A DNA stretch of 24,836 nucleotides from JADLEX01 sp964586775 (GTDB lineage: Bacteria; Lernaellota; Lernaellaia; JACKCT01): NCBI GenBank assembly GCA_964586775.1, contig CAZPJD010000262.1:1-24836 (forward strand), given 5' to 3'. The translations under genes were made by a program, and so were the position numbers. Position 1 is the stretch's first letter. Every line of letters begins with the position of its first letter. Under the pieces are notes generated by a model. That model searched no databases and had not been told where the DNA came from. It worked only from the letters and a program-made list of their open reading frames with translations. Below are positions 6,898 through 15,800 of this stretch, one piece after another.

Positions 6898-8064
6898 TCA
6901 GACGAATCGGCAGAAGACCTCGTCCGAAACGAAGAGCCCTTCGCGCGTGAGGCGGATGGACGCGCCGTCGTCCGCGATCCACCCGCGTTCGCGAAGCTCG
7001 GCCAACTCGGCTCGAAATCGCTCCCGTGGATCGATTCCGTAAGTCCGGGCGATCTCGGCGGGGGCGATTCCCGCTGTGCGACGCAAGCCCAAAAACATCG
7101 CCTCGCCGAGCGCCTGATCGATGGTGAGTCGTTCTTCCCACACGGGGGCGGTCCCCGATTCGCGCACGCGTTTCATGTAGCCGTCCGGCGACTCTTCATT
7201 CTCGAAACGCATTCCTCCCATGTCGCCGGGCGCGCGCGTAAACGAATAAGCCCCCGCGCCGAGGCCGACGTAGCGCCCGCGACGCCAGTAGTGCGTGTTG
7301 TGCCGCGACTCGAATCCCGGTCGTGCGAAGTTCGCGATCTCGTACTGGGCGAGTCCGGCCGCCTCGATCCGCTCGCACACCTCGGCAAACTCATCCGATG
7401 CGTCGTCCTCGCCCATCTCCGTGCGCCGACCGCGCCGCCGCTCGCGACCCAGATGCGTGTCGTCATAGATCGTCAGGCAATACGCCGAGACGTGGGGCGA
7501 ATCGAAGGCCAGCAGTTCGCCGAGGTCGCGCTCGAGGCGTCCCGCGGGGCGCTCGGGAATGCCGAACATCAGATCGAGATTGAAATTCGCGACCCGAGCC
7601 GCGCGCACGGACTCGACAGCGCGCACGACGTCGTCCGGCGAATGCCGTCGCCCGAGCTTGGCCAGCACGTCGGGGTCGAGGCTCTGCACTCCGAGCGAAA
7701 TACGGTTCACGCCCGCGTCGACGAACCGGGCGATGCGTGAGGACTCGACCGTTCCGGGATTGGCCTCCAGCGTGATCTCCGCGTCCACCGCCACATCGGC
7801 ATCGGTGCGTATCGCGCGTATCACGGCGGCGATGGAGTCCGGCGAAAACAGGGACGGCGTCCCGCCGCCGAAGTAGATGGACGTGACGCGCCCCGTCGAC
7901 TCGGCGAGTCGGGAGCGCCATTCGGCGACGAGCGCGTCGGTGTAAGCGCGCTCCGGCGGCTCGGCGTGGGCGTGGCTGTTGAAGTCGCAGTACCAGCACT
8001 TGCTCGCGCACCACGGGATGTGGACGTAGACGGCGAGGTCGTCGCTTCGGTCTGGGTCGTTCAT
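6898..8064 (-). CDS. hemW: HemW-like radical SAM protein (haem chaperone, coproporphyrinogen oxidase-like)
   Basis: 388 residues. HemW proteins carry a radical SAM [4Fe-4S] cluster and are proposed to deliver haem to respiratory enzymes; they are often mis-annotated as oxygen-independent coproporphyrinogen III oxidase. The N-terminus has the family signature VYVHIPWCASKCWYCDFNSH with the CxxxCxxC triad at Cys19, Cys23 and Cys26. Further conserved pieces are YFGGGTPSL, GVQSLD and, near the C-terminus, RHNTHYWRRGRYVGLGAGAYSF-like elements. The length matches HemW and lacks the long N-terminal extension of true HemN. The start chosen is ATG 8064 (GGA four bases upstream); ATG 8073 and GTG 8100 are in-frame alternatives. 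It is divergent from the 8181 gene across a region with DnaA-box-like repeats. A role with the cbb3 oxidase encoded nearby is an inference. Confidence 0.92.
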   Translation of the reverse strand: MNDPDRSDDLAVYVHIPWCASKCWYCDFNSHAHAEPPERAYTDALVAEWRSRLAESTGRVTSIYFGGGTPSLFSPDSIAAVIRAIRTDADVAVDAEITLEANPGTVESSRIARFVDAGVNRISLGVQSLDPDVLAKLGRRHSPDDVVRAVESVRAARVANFNLDLMFGIPERPAGRLERDLGELLAFDSPHVSAYCLTIYDDTHLGRERRRGRRTEMGEDDASDEFAEVCERIEAAGLAQYEIANFARPGFESRHNTHYWRRGRYVGLGAGAYSFTRAPGDMGGMRFENEESPDGYMKRVRESGTAPVWEERLTIDQALGEAMFLGLRRTAGIAPAEIARTYGIDPRERFRAELAELRERGWIADDGASIRLTREGLFVSDEVFCRFV

Positions 8065-8092
8065 GACGTCCATCTTCGCGGCCCGGCGCGAT

Positions 8093-8143
8093 CTGTCCAC
8101 AGCCGACGTTCGCTATCCACAGGTCTACCATATGTTGTCCACA
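8093..8143 (+). promoter_or_regulatory. Three DnaA-box-like 9-mers in direct orientation
   Basis: CTGTCCACA (8093-8101), CTATCCACA (8113-8121) and TTGTCCACA (8135-8143) match the DnaA box TTATCCACA at 7, 8 and 8 of 9 positions. All are on the same strand with starts 20 and 22 bases apart, roughly two helical turns each, so bound proteins would face the same side. They lie in the divergent hemW/8181 promoter region, next to an AT-rich TATATATAG stretch. Overlap with the hemW 5' end depends on its true start codon. DnaA-controlled transcription is the simplest reading; a minor DnaA-titration site is another. Confidence 0.55.
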
Positions 8144-8145
8144 AA

Positions 8146-8170
8146 TTGACCGGACCCGTCTATATATAGT
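8146..8170 (+). promoter_or_regulatory. Candidate promoter for the 8181 gene
   Basis: TTGACC (8146-8151, 5 of 6 to the -35 consensus) lies three bases after the last DnaA-like box. TATAGT (8165-8170, 5 of 6 to -10) follows, but only 13 bases separate them; TAGTAT at 15 bases is weaker. If TATAGT is the -10, transcription would begin at or within a few bases of the ATG at 8181, giving a leaderless or near-leaderless mRNA. This agrees with the lack of a clear ribosome site. Confidence 0.35.
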
Positions 8171-8180
8171 ATGAGACGGC

Positions 8181-8567
8181 ATGGCCATTGAATCGGTGGA
8201 AAGCCTTGGCGAATGCCGTCGGCGTCTCGAAGCGGCGCAGGGGCGGCTGGCGGATCTGGACTCGTTGCTGTTCGCGCGCGATTACCGCGCCGCGGCGGCG
8301 GCGGTGCGCGATGCGTGGCGCGGCCAGATCGTCTCGTGCGAATACCTCAGCACCCGTTGGGACGGGGAGTTCTGGATGGCGTGGTCCGGACGCGAGATCG
8401 TCGCGCGCAATATCGCGGACGCGCTTGGCGAGATGCATGTCGCCGAGGCCGAGCCGTCGCCGAGGATGTTTCGGCGGATGGCGGAGCTGATCGGCGCGAA
8501 CCTGCATCATCTGCGCGGCGGCTTGACGCTCGCCCACGCGGATGTCGGCGCGAGCCCCTCGAAATAG
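8181..8567 (+). CDS. Conserved-looking hypothetical protein, 128 residues, mostly helical
   Basis: I do not recognise the family. The frame has strong G/C third positions from start to stop, unlike its overlapping frames, so it is probably a real gene. The first 45 residues form a Leu/Ala/Arg-rich helix (RRRLEAAQGRLADLDSLLFA), compatible with a coiled coil. A Trp-containing central part (WDGEFWMAWSGREIVARNIA) and a second helical part (RMFRRMAELIGANLHHLRGG) follow. There is no signal peptide or membrane segment and only two Cys, so it is likely a soluble cytoplasmic protein. The ATG has no Shine-Dalgarno beyond a weak GAG. Its promoter region carries the three DnaA-like boxes. No function is proposed. 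Confidence 0.65.
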   Translation: MAIESVESLGECRRRLEAAQGRLADLDSLLFARDYRAAAAAVRDAWRGQIVSCEYLSTRWDGEFWMAWSGREIVARNIADALGEMHVAEAEPSPRMFRRMAELIGANLHHLRGGLTLAHADVGASPSK

Positions 8568-8662
8568 AGCCTTGTGACGAAGTCTCGCGACCCAGTCTTG
8601 TCGCCGGGCGCATCCTTGCCTATAAACAACGTGGAAATAACCTTGTGGGAGCGTTTCCCCTC

Positions 8663-10288
8663 ATGGCGCTCACGTGCCCCTACTGCGGACATCCGAATTT
8701 CGCGACCGCGAAGGTCTGCCGTCGTTGCCGCAAGGATTTGTCGAATCTTTGCTCCGAGTGCGGCCAGCCGCGCACGCCCGGCTCGTCGTTTTGCACGCAC
8801 TGCGGGTCGATCCTCGACATCAAGATCGACACGGATATTTACAAAAAGCCGCTCGTGAAATCCGGGCAGCCGGAGAAGAAAAAAAAGGACGAACCGGTCG
8901 TGTTGCCGGTGAATCGGGTGAATCGCACACTCAAGAAGTGCCCCGAGTGTTTTCACAAGATCGACGACGCCGCGCTGTTTTGCATCTACTGTGGCTACGT
9001 TTTCGATCCGGTTCCAATTGCGCCGCAACCCGTCGTCGCCGAACCACCACCGGTCGAGCGCGAAAAGCCCGTTCCCAAGGCGGTGCCGAAACCCGCGGCG
9101 GTCCCACCGGCGAAACCGACCGCTCCCCAAGCGGCGGCGAAGCCGGGACCGAAGTCACCCGCGGCCGAGTCGCCGGGAGTGCCGCCAAAACCGCGTGCCA
9201 CCGCGCCCCGGCCGACCTCGACCGCGCAACCGGTCGAGTCCGCTCCACCCGAACCCTCGCCCGTGCCGCCGCGTCCCGTGCGGACGCCGCCGCCCGCCGC
9301 CGCCGCGCCGAACGTCGACGATACGCCGACGCCCCCGCCGCGCCCTCGACCGGCCGCGGTCAAGTCGGTCCCTGAAGAGGTGGAGCGGGAGCCGGAACCG
9401 TCGAAATCGACCCCCGAGCCCGCGCCGGACATCCCCGCGCCGCGGACGCGCGCACCGGATGCGGAAAAAGAGAAACCTCAAGTTCTCGAAGGTGCCCGCG
9501 TCGGTGGACCGATTCCTCTCGACGACGAGGTGCCCGAGTTCGATCCCAAGAAAAACGCCTTCCTCGATGTCGAGATCGACGAGGTGGACCTGGAGGGAGT
9601 CCCGGGACTCGTTCCGCTCCCCGCCGCGCCGGAGTACACCTCGCTCGACGCCATCGAGTTCGGCGCGGGAAGGACCGAGGTCGCGTCCGTCGAGACGATT
9701 CCCGTGGCCGGCGGCCTGTTTCCCGTTAACGCCAACGGGCGCGCGACCTTGCTGCGCCCGTTCCGGATTGATCGTTTTCCCGTGACAAACGATATGTATC
9801 GGCGATTCGTTGCGGCGACCCGAATCGAGCCGCCTCCCGATTGGATCGAGGGGCGCCACATCCATGGGGCGGGGCGATATCCCGTGGCCATGGTGACCTT
9901 TGCGCAGGCGCAGGCATTTGCGAGGTGGGCCGGAAAACGGCTCCCCACCGCGCTGGAATGGGAAAAAGCCGCGTGCGGCGATTCGCCCCGGCGTTACCCC
10001 TGGGGCGACGAACCCGACGCGGCACGGGGGCACTTCGATGGCGAACGCGGTTGCCTCGATCACGTCGACGCCCATCCCAACGGCGCTTCGCCAGTCGGGT
10101 GCGAAGACCTGATGGGCAACGCGTGCGAATGGACGGTCGATCCCGACCGCGCCGAACCGCTTCTCAAAGGCGGTTGTTATCTCGATGACGTGACTCTCGT
10201 AACGATCGTGACAAGATTGCGGACATCCCCCGACGAAAAGAGCCCGTTGATCGGATTTCGGTGCGTTCAAGATCTCGAAAACACCTGA
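8663..10288 (+). CDS. Triple zinc-ribbon protein with Pro-rich linker and C-terminal SUMF1/FGE-like domain
   Basis: 541 residues, no signal peptide. Three CxxC...CxxC zinc ribbons occupy the N-terminal 115 residues: CPYC/CRRC (Cys5, 8, 19, 22), CSEC/CTHC (from Cys30) and CPEC/CIYC. A low-complexity Pro/Ala/Lys linker runs to about residue 290, followed by an acidic stretch. Residues 340-541 are a formylglycine-generating-enzyme-sulfatase (SUMF1) fold, shown by RPFRIDRFPVTNDMYRRFV, GKRLPTALEWEKAACG, YPWGDEP, CEDLMGNACEWT and IGFRCV. The paired Cys of true FGE that follow the RGGSW motif are absent (here LLKGGCYLDDV), so sulfatase activation is unlikely and a binding or structural role is inferred. 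The ATG at 8663 has GGGAG 11 bases upstream. A cytoplasmic scaffold or signalling protein is a guess. Confidence 0.85.
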   Translation: MALTCPYCGHPNFATAKVCRRCRKDLSNLCSECGQPRTPGSSFCTHCGSILDIKIDTDIYKKPLVKSGQPEKKKKDEPVVLPVNRVNRTLKKCPECFHKIDDAALFCIYCGYVFDPVPIAPQPVVAEPPPVEREKPVPKAVPKPAAVPPAKPTAPQAAAKPGPKSPAAESPGVPPKPRATAPRPTSTAQPVESAPPEPSPVPPRPVRTPPPAAAAPNVDDTPTPPPRPRPAAVKSVPEEVEREPEPSKSTPEPAPDIPAPRTRAPDAEKEKPQVLEGARVGGPIPLDDEVPEFDPKKNAFLDVEIDEVDLEGVPGLVPLPAAPEYTSLDAIEFGAGRTEVASVETIPVAGGLFPVNANGRATLLRPFRIDRFPVTNDMYRRFVAATRIEPPPDWIEGRHIHGAGRYPVAMVTFAQAQAFARWAGKRLPTALEWEKAACGDSPRRYPWGDEPDAARGHFDGERGCLDHVDAHPNGASPVGCEDLMGNACEWTVDPDRAEPLLKGGCYLDDVTLVTIVTRLRTSPDEKSPLIGFRCVQDLENT

Positions 10289-10322
10289 AAAGCCCTCTTG
10301 CTTCTATATCCTCATTTCGCTC

Positions 10323-10350
10323 TGGACATTCGCTAGAAATCGGTTATCAT
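10323..10350 (+). promoter_or_regulatory. Candidate sigma-70-type promoter
   Basis: TGGACA (10323-10328, 5 of 6) and TATCAT (10345-10350, 5 of 6) are separated by 16 bases. This pair lies in the 154-base gap after the zinc-ribbon gene and could drive the small membrane protein at 10443 and perhaps the protease at 10731. It is the best -35/-10 match in that stretch. Confidence 0.42.
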
Positions 10351-10442
10351 GCGCACCGACATGGGCGCTTGACGGGGTGCGTCCGCGTTTCTTGGGCGGC
10401 GGTGCGTCAGCATCGCCATGGACGCCAAAATGGGGGTGCGGC

Positions 10443-10583
10443 ATGACGACGCGGGTCGTACGCGGTCGGGCGCTCGTGTTGGAGCGCGGTTTTCGAAGCG
10501 GGCGGATCTCCATGTACGTCTGGGTTTCGGCCCTGTTTGTCGTCTCGCTCGCGCTCGGTGTGATCGTCGTCATTAGCGGGTGA
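10443..10583 (+). CDS. Possible small single-pass membrane protein, 46 residues
   Basis: An Arg-rich N-terminus (MTTRVVRGRALVLERGFRSG) is followed by one strongly hydrophobic helix, about residues 25-44 (YVWVSALFVVSLALGVIVVI), ending SG and a stop. Positive-inside rules would put the N-terminus in the cytoplasm. A GGGGGTG lies a few bases before the ATG. An internal ATG at 10512 would leave only the helix. I know no family for it. Support is composition plus a plausible upstream promoter, so it may be a real membrane microprotein or a chance frame. Confidence 0.4.
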   Translation: MTTRVVRGRALVLERGFRSGRISMYVWVSALFVVSLALGVIVVISG

Positions 10584-10730
10584 GGTTTCGCGAACCCGTT
10601 CCGGTCCACTTCGCATCCCTTGCGTTTTCAGTCGTTATTCCCGATAAGTGAGCCGATTTCGCGGGCGCGATGGTCCGCGATGATTTCCGTCCGGCGCGGC
10701 ATTTCCCCCGGGGCGAGGAAGCAGGATTTC

Positions 10731-12293
<1,563 letters not shown>

Positions 12294-12342
12294 CGATCGA
12301 ACACGGCTGCCCGAGAGACGGCGCTTCCGGGCACCAACGCGC

Positions 12343-12472
12343 GAAATTGTAAATTTCATTACTGATTACGGTCATGCTCCCCCTTCCCAGAGCGTAGGGA
12401 AATCGCTATACATTCGTTCCGGACGATTCCGGACCTCAATGTATTCTGAACTGGCGACCCCGCGCGGGGTCG
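12343..12472 (+). promoter_or_regulatory. Upstream control region of the ccoNO operon
   Basis: Several ordered elements lie in the 216-base gap before ccoNO. An AT-rich inverted repeat GAAATT-GTA-AATTTC is at 12343-12357. A candidate promoter TTCCCA (12384-12389), 17-base spacer, TATACA (12407-12412) matches 4 of 6 at each box. A direct repeat TTCCGGAC-GA-TTCCGGAC follows it. An 18-base self-complementary GC palindrome lies at 12455-12472 in the presumed leader. No FNR/Anr-type TTGAT-N4-ATCAA site was found, although cbb3 operons are often FNR-controlled. Which elements bind a regulator is unknown. Confidence 0.4.
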
Positions 12473-12509
12473 TGTTGGGCGTCAGCGCCGCGGTGTGAGG
12501 AGGTGTGCG

Positions 12510-14729
12510 ATGGAGCGGGTGGAGAGGTTCAGTTACGACGACGATATCGTTCGCAAGTTCCTGTTCGCAACGGTCTTCTGGGGCGTCGTGGGCATGCTCG
12601 TCGGCCTCGTGGTCGCGCTGCAGCTCACGAACCCGATCTTCAACTTCAAGCTCTCGTTCCTGACCTTCGGGCGTCTGCGCCCGTTGCACACGAACGCGGT
12701 CATCTTCGCGTTCGCGGGCAACGCGGTCTTCACGGCGATCTACTACTCGACGCAGCGTCTGCTCAAGGCGCGGATGTTTTCCGACGGTCTGTCGCGATTC
12801 CACTTCTGGGGCTGGCAGGCGATCATCGTCGCCGCCGCGCTCACGCTGGTTTCGGGCGTCACGACGGCCAAGGAATACGCCGAGCTCGAGTGGCCGATCG
12901 ACCTCGGCATCGCGGTTGTGTGGGTGGCCTTCGGCGTCAATTTCTTCGGCACGCTCGCCAAGCGCCGCGAGCGACACATGTACGTGGCGATCTGGTTCTA
13001 CGTCGCCACGCTGATCGCGATCACGGTGCTGCACGTCTTCAACAGCCTCGAGGTCCCCGCCGGCTGGCTGAAGAGCTATCCAATCTACGCGGGCGTTCAG
13101 GACGCCTTCATGCAGTGGTGGTACGGGCACAACGCCGTCGCGTTCTTCCTGACGACGCCGTTCCTGGGTCTCATGTACTACTTCCTGCCCAAGGCCGCGA
13201 ACCGACCGGTCTTTTCGTACCGCCTCTCGATCCTGCACTTCTGGTCGCTGGTCTTCCTCTACATCTGGGCGGGCCCGCATCACCTGCACTACACCGCGCT
13301 GCCCGCCTGGGCCTCGACGCTCGGCATGCTCTTTTCGGTCATGCTCTGGATGCCCTCGTGGGGCGGCATGATCAACGGCCTGCTGACGCTGCGCGGCGCG
13401 TGGAACCGCGTGGCCGAGGACCCGATCCTCAAGTTCTTCGTCGTTGGCATCACCTTTTACGGCATGTCCACGTTTGAAGGCCCGCTGCTGTCGATCAAGG
13501 GCGTGAACGCGCTGTCGCACTACACCGACTGGACCATCGCGCACGTGCACGCGGGGGCGCTGGGCTGGGTCGGATTCATGACCTTCGGCATGGTGTATTG
13601 GCTCGCGCCGCGTCTGTTCCAGACCAAGGAACTCTACAGCCGCAAGATGGCCGAGTACCACTTTTGGATCGGCACCGTCGGCATCCTGTTCTACATCGTG
13701 GCCATCTACTTCGCCGGCATCACGCAGGGCCTCATGTGGCGCGCCTTCGACGACGCGGGTCGCCTGGCGTATCCCGACTTCGTCGAGACGGTCGTGCGTT
13801 TGATTCCGATGTACTGGGTGCGCATCCTCGGCGGCCTGCTTTACTTCGTCGGCGTCGTGTTGGCGTTCATCAACATCCTGATGACATGGAAAATGCGCCC
13901 CGCGACCTACGACGAGCAGGTCGTCGAAGCCCCCGCGCTCGCCAAGGACTACGCGGATGCTCCTTCGAAATCGAAGCTCCCGGAATCGGGTGCGCCGGCA
14001 TCGGGTCCCGGTCTCGCGTTCCGGCGTTTCATGGGGCTGGGTTGGCACCGTCGCTGGGAGCGGCTGCCGCTCACGTTCTCGGTCATGACCGCCGTCGCGG
14101 TGATCGTCGCGTCGCTGTTCGAGATCGTCCCCACGTTCCTCATCAAGAGCAACATCCCGACCATCGCGACCGTCACGCCGTACTCGCCCCTCGAGGTGCT
14201 GGGGCGAGATGTGTATATCTCGGAAGGGTGCGTGAACTGCCACTCGCAGATGGTGCGCCCGATCCGCTCCGAAACCGAACGCTACGGCGAATACAGCAAG
14301 CCCGGCGAATTCGTTTACGACCACCCCTTCCTGTGGGGGTCGCGCCGCATCGGCCTGGATTTGCACCGCGTCGGCGGCAAGTATCCCAATCTGTGGCACG
14401 TGCGTCACATGATGGACCCGACCTCGACGACTCCAAAATCGATCATGCCGCCTTATCCATGGCTGCTCACCAAGTCCGCCGATTTCGATTCGATCCCGGC
14501 GCGCATGAAGGCGCTGCGCACGGTCGGCGTGCCGTATGACGACGCGGCGATCGCGCAGGCGGTGGAGTCTGCGAAGAAGCAGGCGGCCGACATCGCGGCC
14601 GACGTGGCGGCGGCGGACGGTCCGAAGGATCTGGGGGACAAGCAGATCGTCGCGCTCGTCGCGTACCTGCAGCGTCTTGGCACGGACATCAGGAAAGCGC
14701 CGCCGGCCGTCGCCGCGGCGCAGCCGTGA
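12510..14729 (+). CDS. ccoNO: cbb3-type cytochrome c oxidase, fused subunits I and II (CcoN-CcoO)
   Basis: 739 residues. Catalytic core of the high-affinity oxygen reductase in the inner membrane. Residues 1-465 are CcoN with about twelve helices. His60, His207, Tyr251, His257, His258, His345 and His347 fall at the positions of the haem b, CuB, cross-linked Tyr and haem b3 residues known from the Pseudomonas stutzeri enzyme. A linker of about 30 residues leads to CcoO: one membrane helix, the haem c site CVNCH (574-578) and axial Met646 in IMPPYPWL. The C-terminus ends in an Ala-rich tail. Usually ccoN and ccoO are separate genes; here there is one frame without stop or internal ribosome site. 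ATG 12510 has GAGGAGG six bases upstream. It starts the operon ccoNO-ccoQ-ccoP. Confidence 0.96.
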   Translation: MERVERFSYDDDIVRKFLFATVFWGVVGMLVGLVVALQLTNPIFNFKLSFLTFGRLRPLHTNAVIFAFAGNAVFTAIYYSTQRLLKARMFSDGLSRFHFWGWQAIIVAAALTLVSGVTTAKEYAELEWPIDLGIAVVWVAFGVNFFGTLAKRRERHMYVAIWFYVATLIAITVLHVFNSLEVPAGWLKSYPIYAGVQDAFMQWWYGHNAVAFFLTTPFLGLMYYFLPKAANRPVFSYRLSILHFWSLVFLYIWAGPHHLHYTALPAWASTLGMLFSVMLWMPSWGGMINGLLTLRGAWNRVAEDPILKFFVVGITFYGMSTFEGPLLSIKGVNALSHYTDWTIAHVHAGALGWVGFMTFGMVYWLAPRLFQTKELYSRKMAEYHFWIGTVGILFYIVAIYFAGITQGLMWRAFDDAGRLAYPDFVETVVRLIPMYWVRILGGLLYFVGVVLAFINILMTWKMRPATYDEQVVEAPALAKDYADAPSKSKLPESGAPASGPGLAFRRFMGLGWHRRWERLPLTFSVMTAVAVIVASLFEIVPTFLIKSNIPTIATVTPYSPLEVLGRDVYISEGCVNCHSQMVRPIRSETERYGEYSKPGEFVYDHPFLWGSRRIGLDLHRVGGKYPNLWHVRHMMDPTSTTPKSIMPPYPWLLTKSADFDSIPARMKALRTVGVPYDDAAIAQAVESAKKQAADIAADVAAADGPKDLGDKQIVALVAYLQRLGTDIRKAPPAVAAAQP

Positions 14730-14750
14730 TCGCGGCATCGCGAGGTCGAG

Positions 14751-14948
14751 ATGAGCCTGTCGGACATCATGGGGCACATGAACCTGAGCCACTGGGCGCA
14801 GATCGCCCTCGTGATGTTCCTCGTCATCTTCGCGGGCGTGACGGTGTACGTCTTCGCCCGTCGGAACAAGCCGGAGTGGGACCGGGCCCGGTCCCTTCCG
14901 CTGGACGACGATACGCAACCCACGAATTTGAACGGCCGAAACGGCTGA
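14751..14948 (+). CDS. ccoQ: CcoQ-like small subunit of cbb3 oxidase
   Basis: 65 residues with one membrane helix (about residues 16-36, ALVMFLVIFAGVTVYVFARR) and a polar C-terminal tail. The VYVFARRNKPEWDRARSLPL stretch fits the CcoQ/FixQ pattern, in which the helix is followed by a basic then acidic segment. CcoQ stabilises the oxidase, mainly the association of CcoP. It lies 21 bases after ccoNO and 13 bases before ccoP, and its stop codon overlaps the ccoP ribosome site. Position and topology carry the assignment, as the family is short and weakly conserved. Confidence 0.82.
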   Translation: MSLSDIMGHMNLSHWAQIALVMFLVIFAGVTVYVFARRNKPEWDRARSLPLDDDTQPTNLNGRNG

Positions 14949-14961
14949 GGAAGGATTGACC

Positions 14962-15669
14962 ATGGCGGACGATCGCGAAAACCTGTCGGATCACAGCTAC
15001 GACGGGATTCAGGAGTACGACAACCCGCAGCCGGGTTGGTGGAACTGGATTTTCATCGCGACCATCGTGTTTTCGGTGGGGTACTGGATCTTCTATCACA
15101 TGGGCGGCGGGGGCAAATCGGAACTGGACGTCTACGCGGCTTCGGTGAAGGCCGACGAAGAAAAGAAGGCCGAGCTCGCCAAGGCCGCGCCGAAGACCGA
15201 GATCAGCGAGGAGGCCATCTTCGCGATGACGGGCGACGCGGCGCTCATGACCGCGACGAAAGAGATTTACATGGCCAAGTGCCTTGCGTGCCACGCCCCG
15301 GACGGCGGTGGACTCATTGGCCCGAACTTCACCGACGACTACTGGATCCACGGCGCGAAACTCACCGACATGGTGAAGACGATCACCGAGGGCGTTCCCG
15401 CCAAGGGTATGATCCCGTGGAAGGGGCAGCTCAGCGACAAAGAGATCATGCAGCTCGCCGCCTACATCCGGACGCTTCGCGGCACCAAGCCCGCGAATCC
15501 CAAGGCGCCGCAGGGCGACCTGTGGGCCATCGACGGCATCAAGGCCGAGAAGACCGGCACGGCTGCGCCGGCCGAAGCGGCGGCGGCTCCCCCCGCGCCC
15601 GCCGCACCCGCGGCTCCTGTTCCGACCGAGGGCGCGCCGCCCGCGGCTCCCGCACCAGGGCAGGGCTGA
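14962..15669 (+). CDS. ccoP: cbb3 oxidase subunit III, mono-haem CcoP variant
   Basis: 235 residues. The N-terminus has the CcoP signature DGIQEYDNPQPGWW followed by a single membrane helix. A periplasmic class I cytochrome c domain follows with haem site CLACH (107-111) and probable axial Met in KGMIPWKGQL. Standard CcoP carries two haem c domains and about 300 residues; only one CxxCH is present here, with the second domain replaced by an Ala/Pro-rich tail (from about 185). It should pass electrons from soluble cytochrome c to CcoO. GAGGAAGGA lies six bases before the ATG. An upstream in-frame TTG at 14956 is too close to that site. Confidence 0.92.
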   Translation: MADDRENLSDHSYDGIQEYDNPQPGWWNWIFIATIVFSVGYWIFYHMGGGGKSELDVYAASVKADEEKKAELAKAAPKTEISEEAIFAMTGDAALMTATKEIYMAKCLACHAPDGGGLIGPNFTDDYWIHGAKLTDMVKTITEGVPAKGMIPWKGQLSDKEIMQLAAYIRTLRGTKPANPKAPQGDLWAIDGIKAEKTGTAAPAEAAAAPPAPAAPAAPVPTEGAPPAAPAPGQG

Positions 15670-15722
15670 GCAACATCGCGATCGATCCGTGGTGAATCGG
15701 TCGCGGAAATCTTGAGAATTGA

Positions 15723-15749
15723 GCGGGGTCGGCGCGTGCCGTGCCCCGC
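15723..15749 (+). terminator. GC-rich hairpin between ccoP and ccoG
   Basis: GCGGGG pairs with CCCCGC and an inner CGGC pairs with GCCG around a GCGT loop, giving a compact two-step stem in the 131-base gap. No T-tract follows. It could partly terminate or stabilise the ccoNOQP transcript ahead of ccoG; a plain intrinsic terminator is not supported. Confidence 0.4.
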
Positions 15750-15800
15750 GTTGGTCGGCGCATGCGGCGGATTATTGAGCCGCGCGCGAAGGATTTTGTC

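Noticed and set aside
8093..8170. Chromosomal replication origin
   Set aside because: Only three degenerate boxes and a very short AT-rich patch are present, and no dnaA, dnaN, rpmH or parAB genes are nearby. A regulatory or titration site is the more economical reading.
10158..10240. Active formylglycine-generating enzyme (sulfatase activation)
   Set aside because: The region after the GG motif lacks the catalytic Cys pair, and no sulfatase gene or signal peptide is present.
12495..12509. Upstream GTG start for ccoNO
   Set aside because: It would place the GAGGAGG ribosome site inside the coding sequence; ATG 12510 has that site at ideal spacing and gives residue numbers matching known CcoN ligands.
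12372..14963. 863-residue open frame on the minus strand
   Set aside because: It is exactly antisense to ccoNO and ccoQ, whose metal ligands and motifs are intact. The absence of stops comes from the high G/C third-position bias; the translation is an Arg/Asp/His-rich string without domains.
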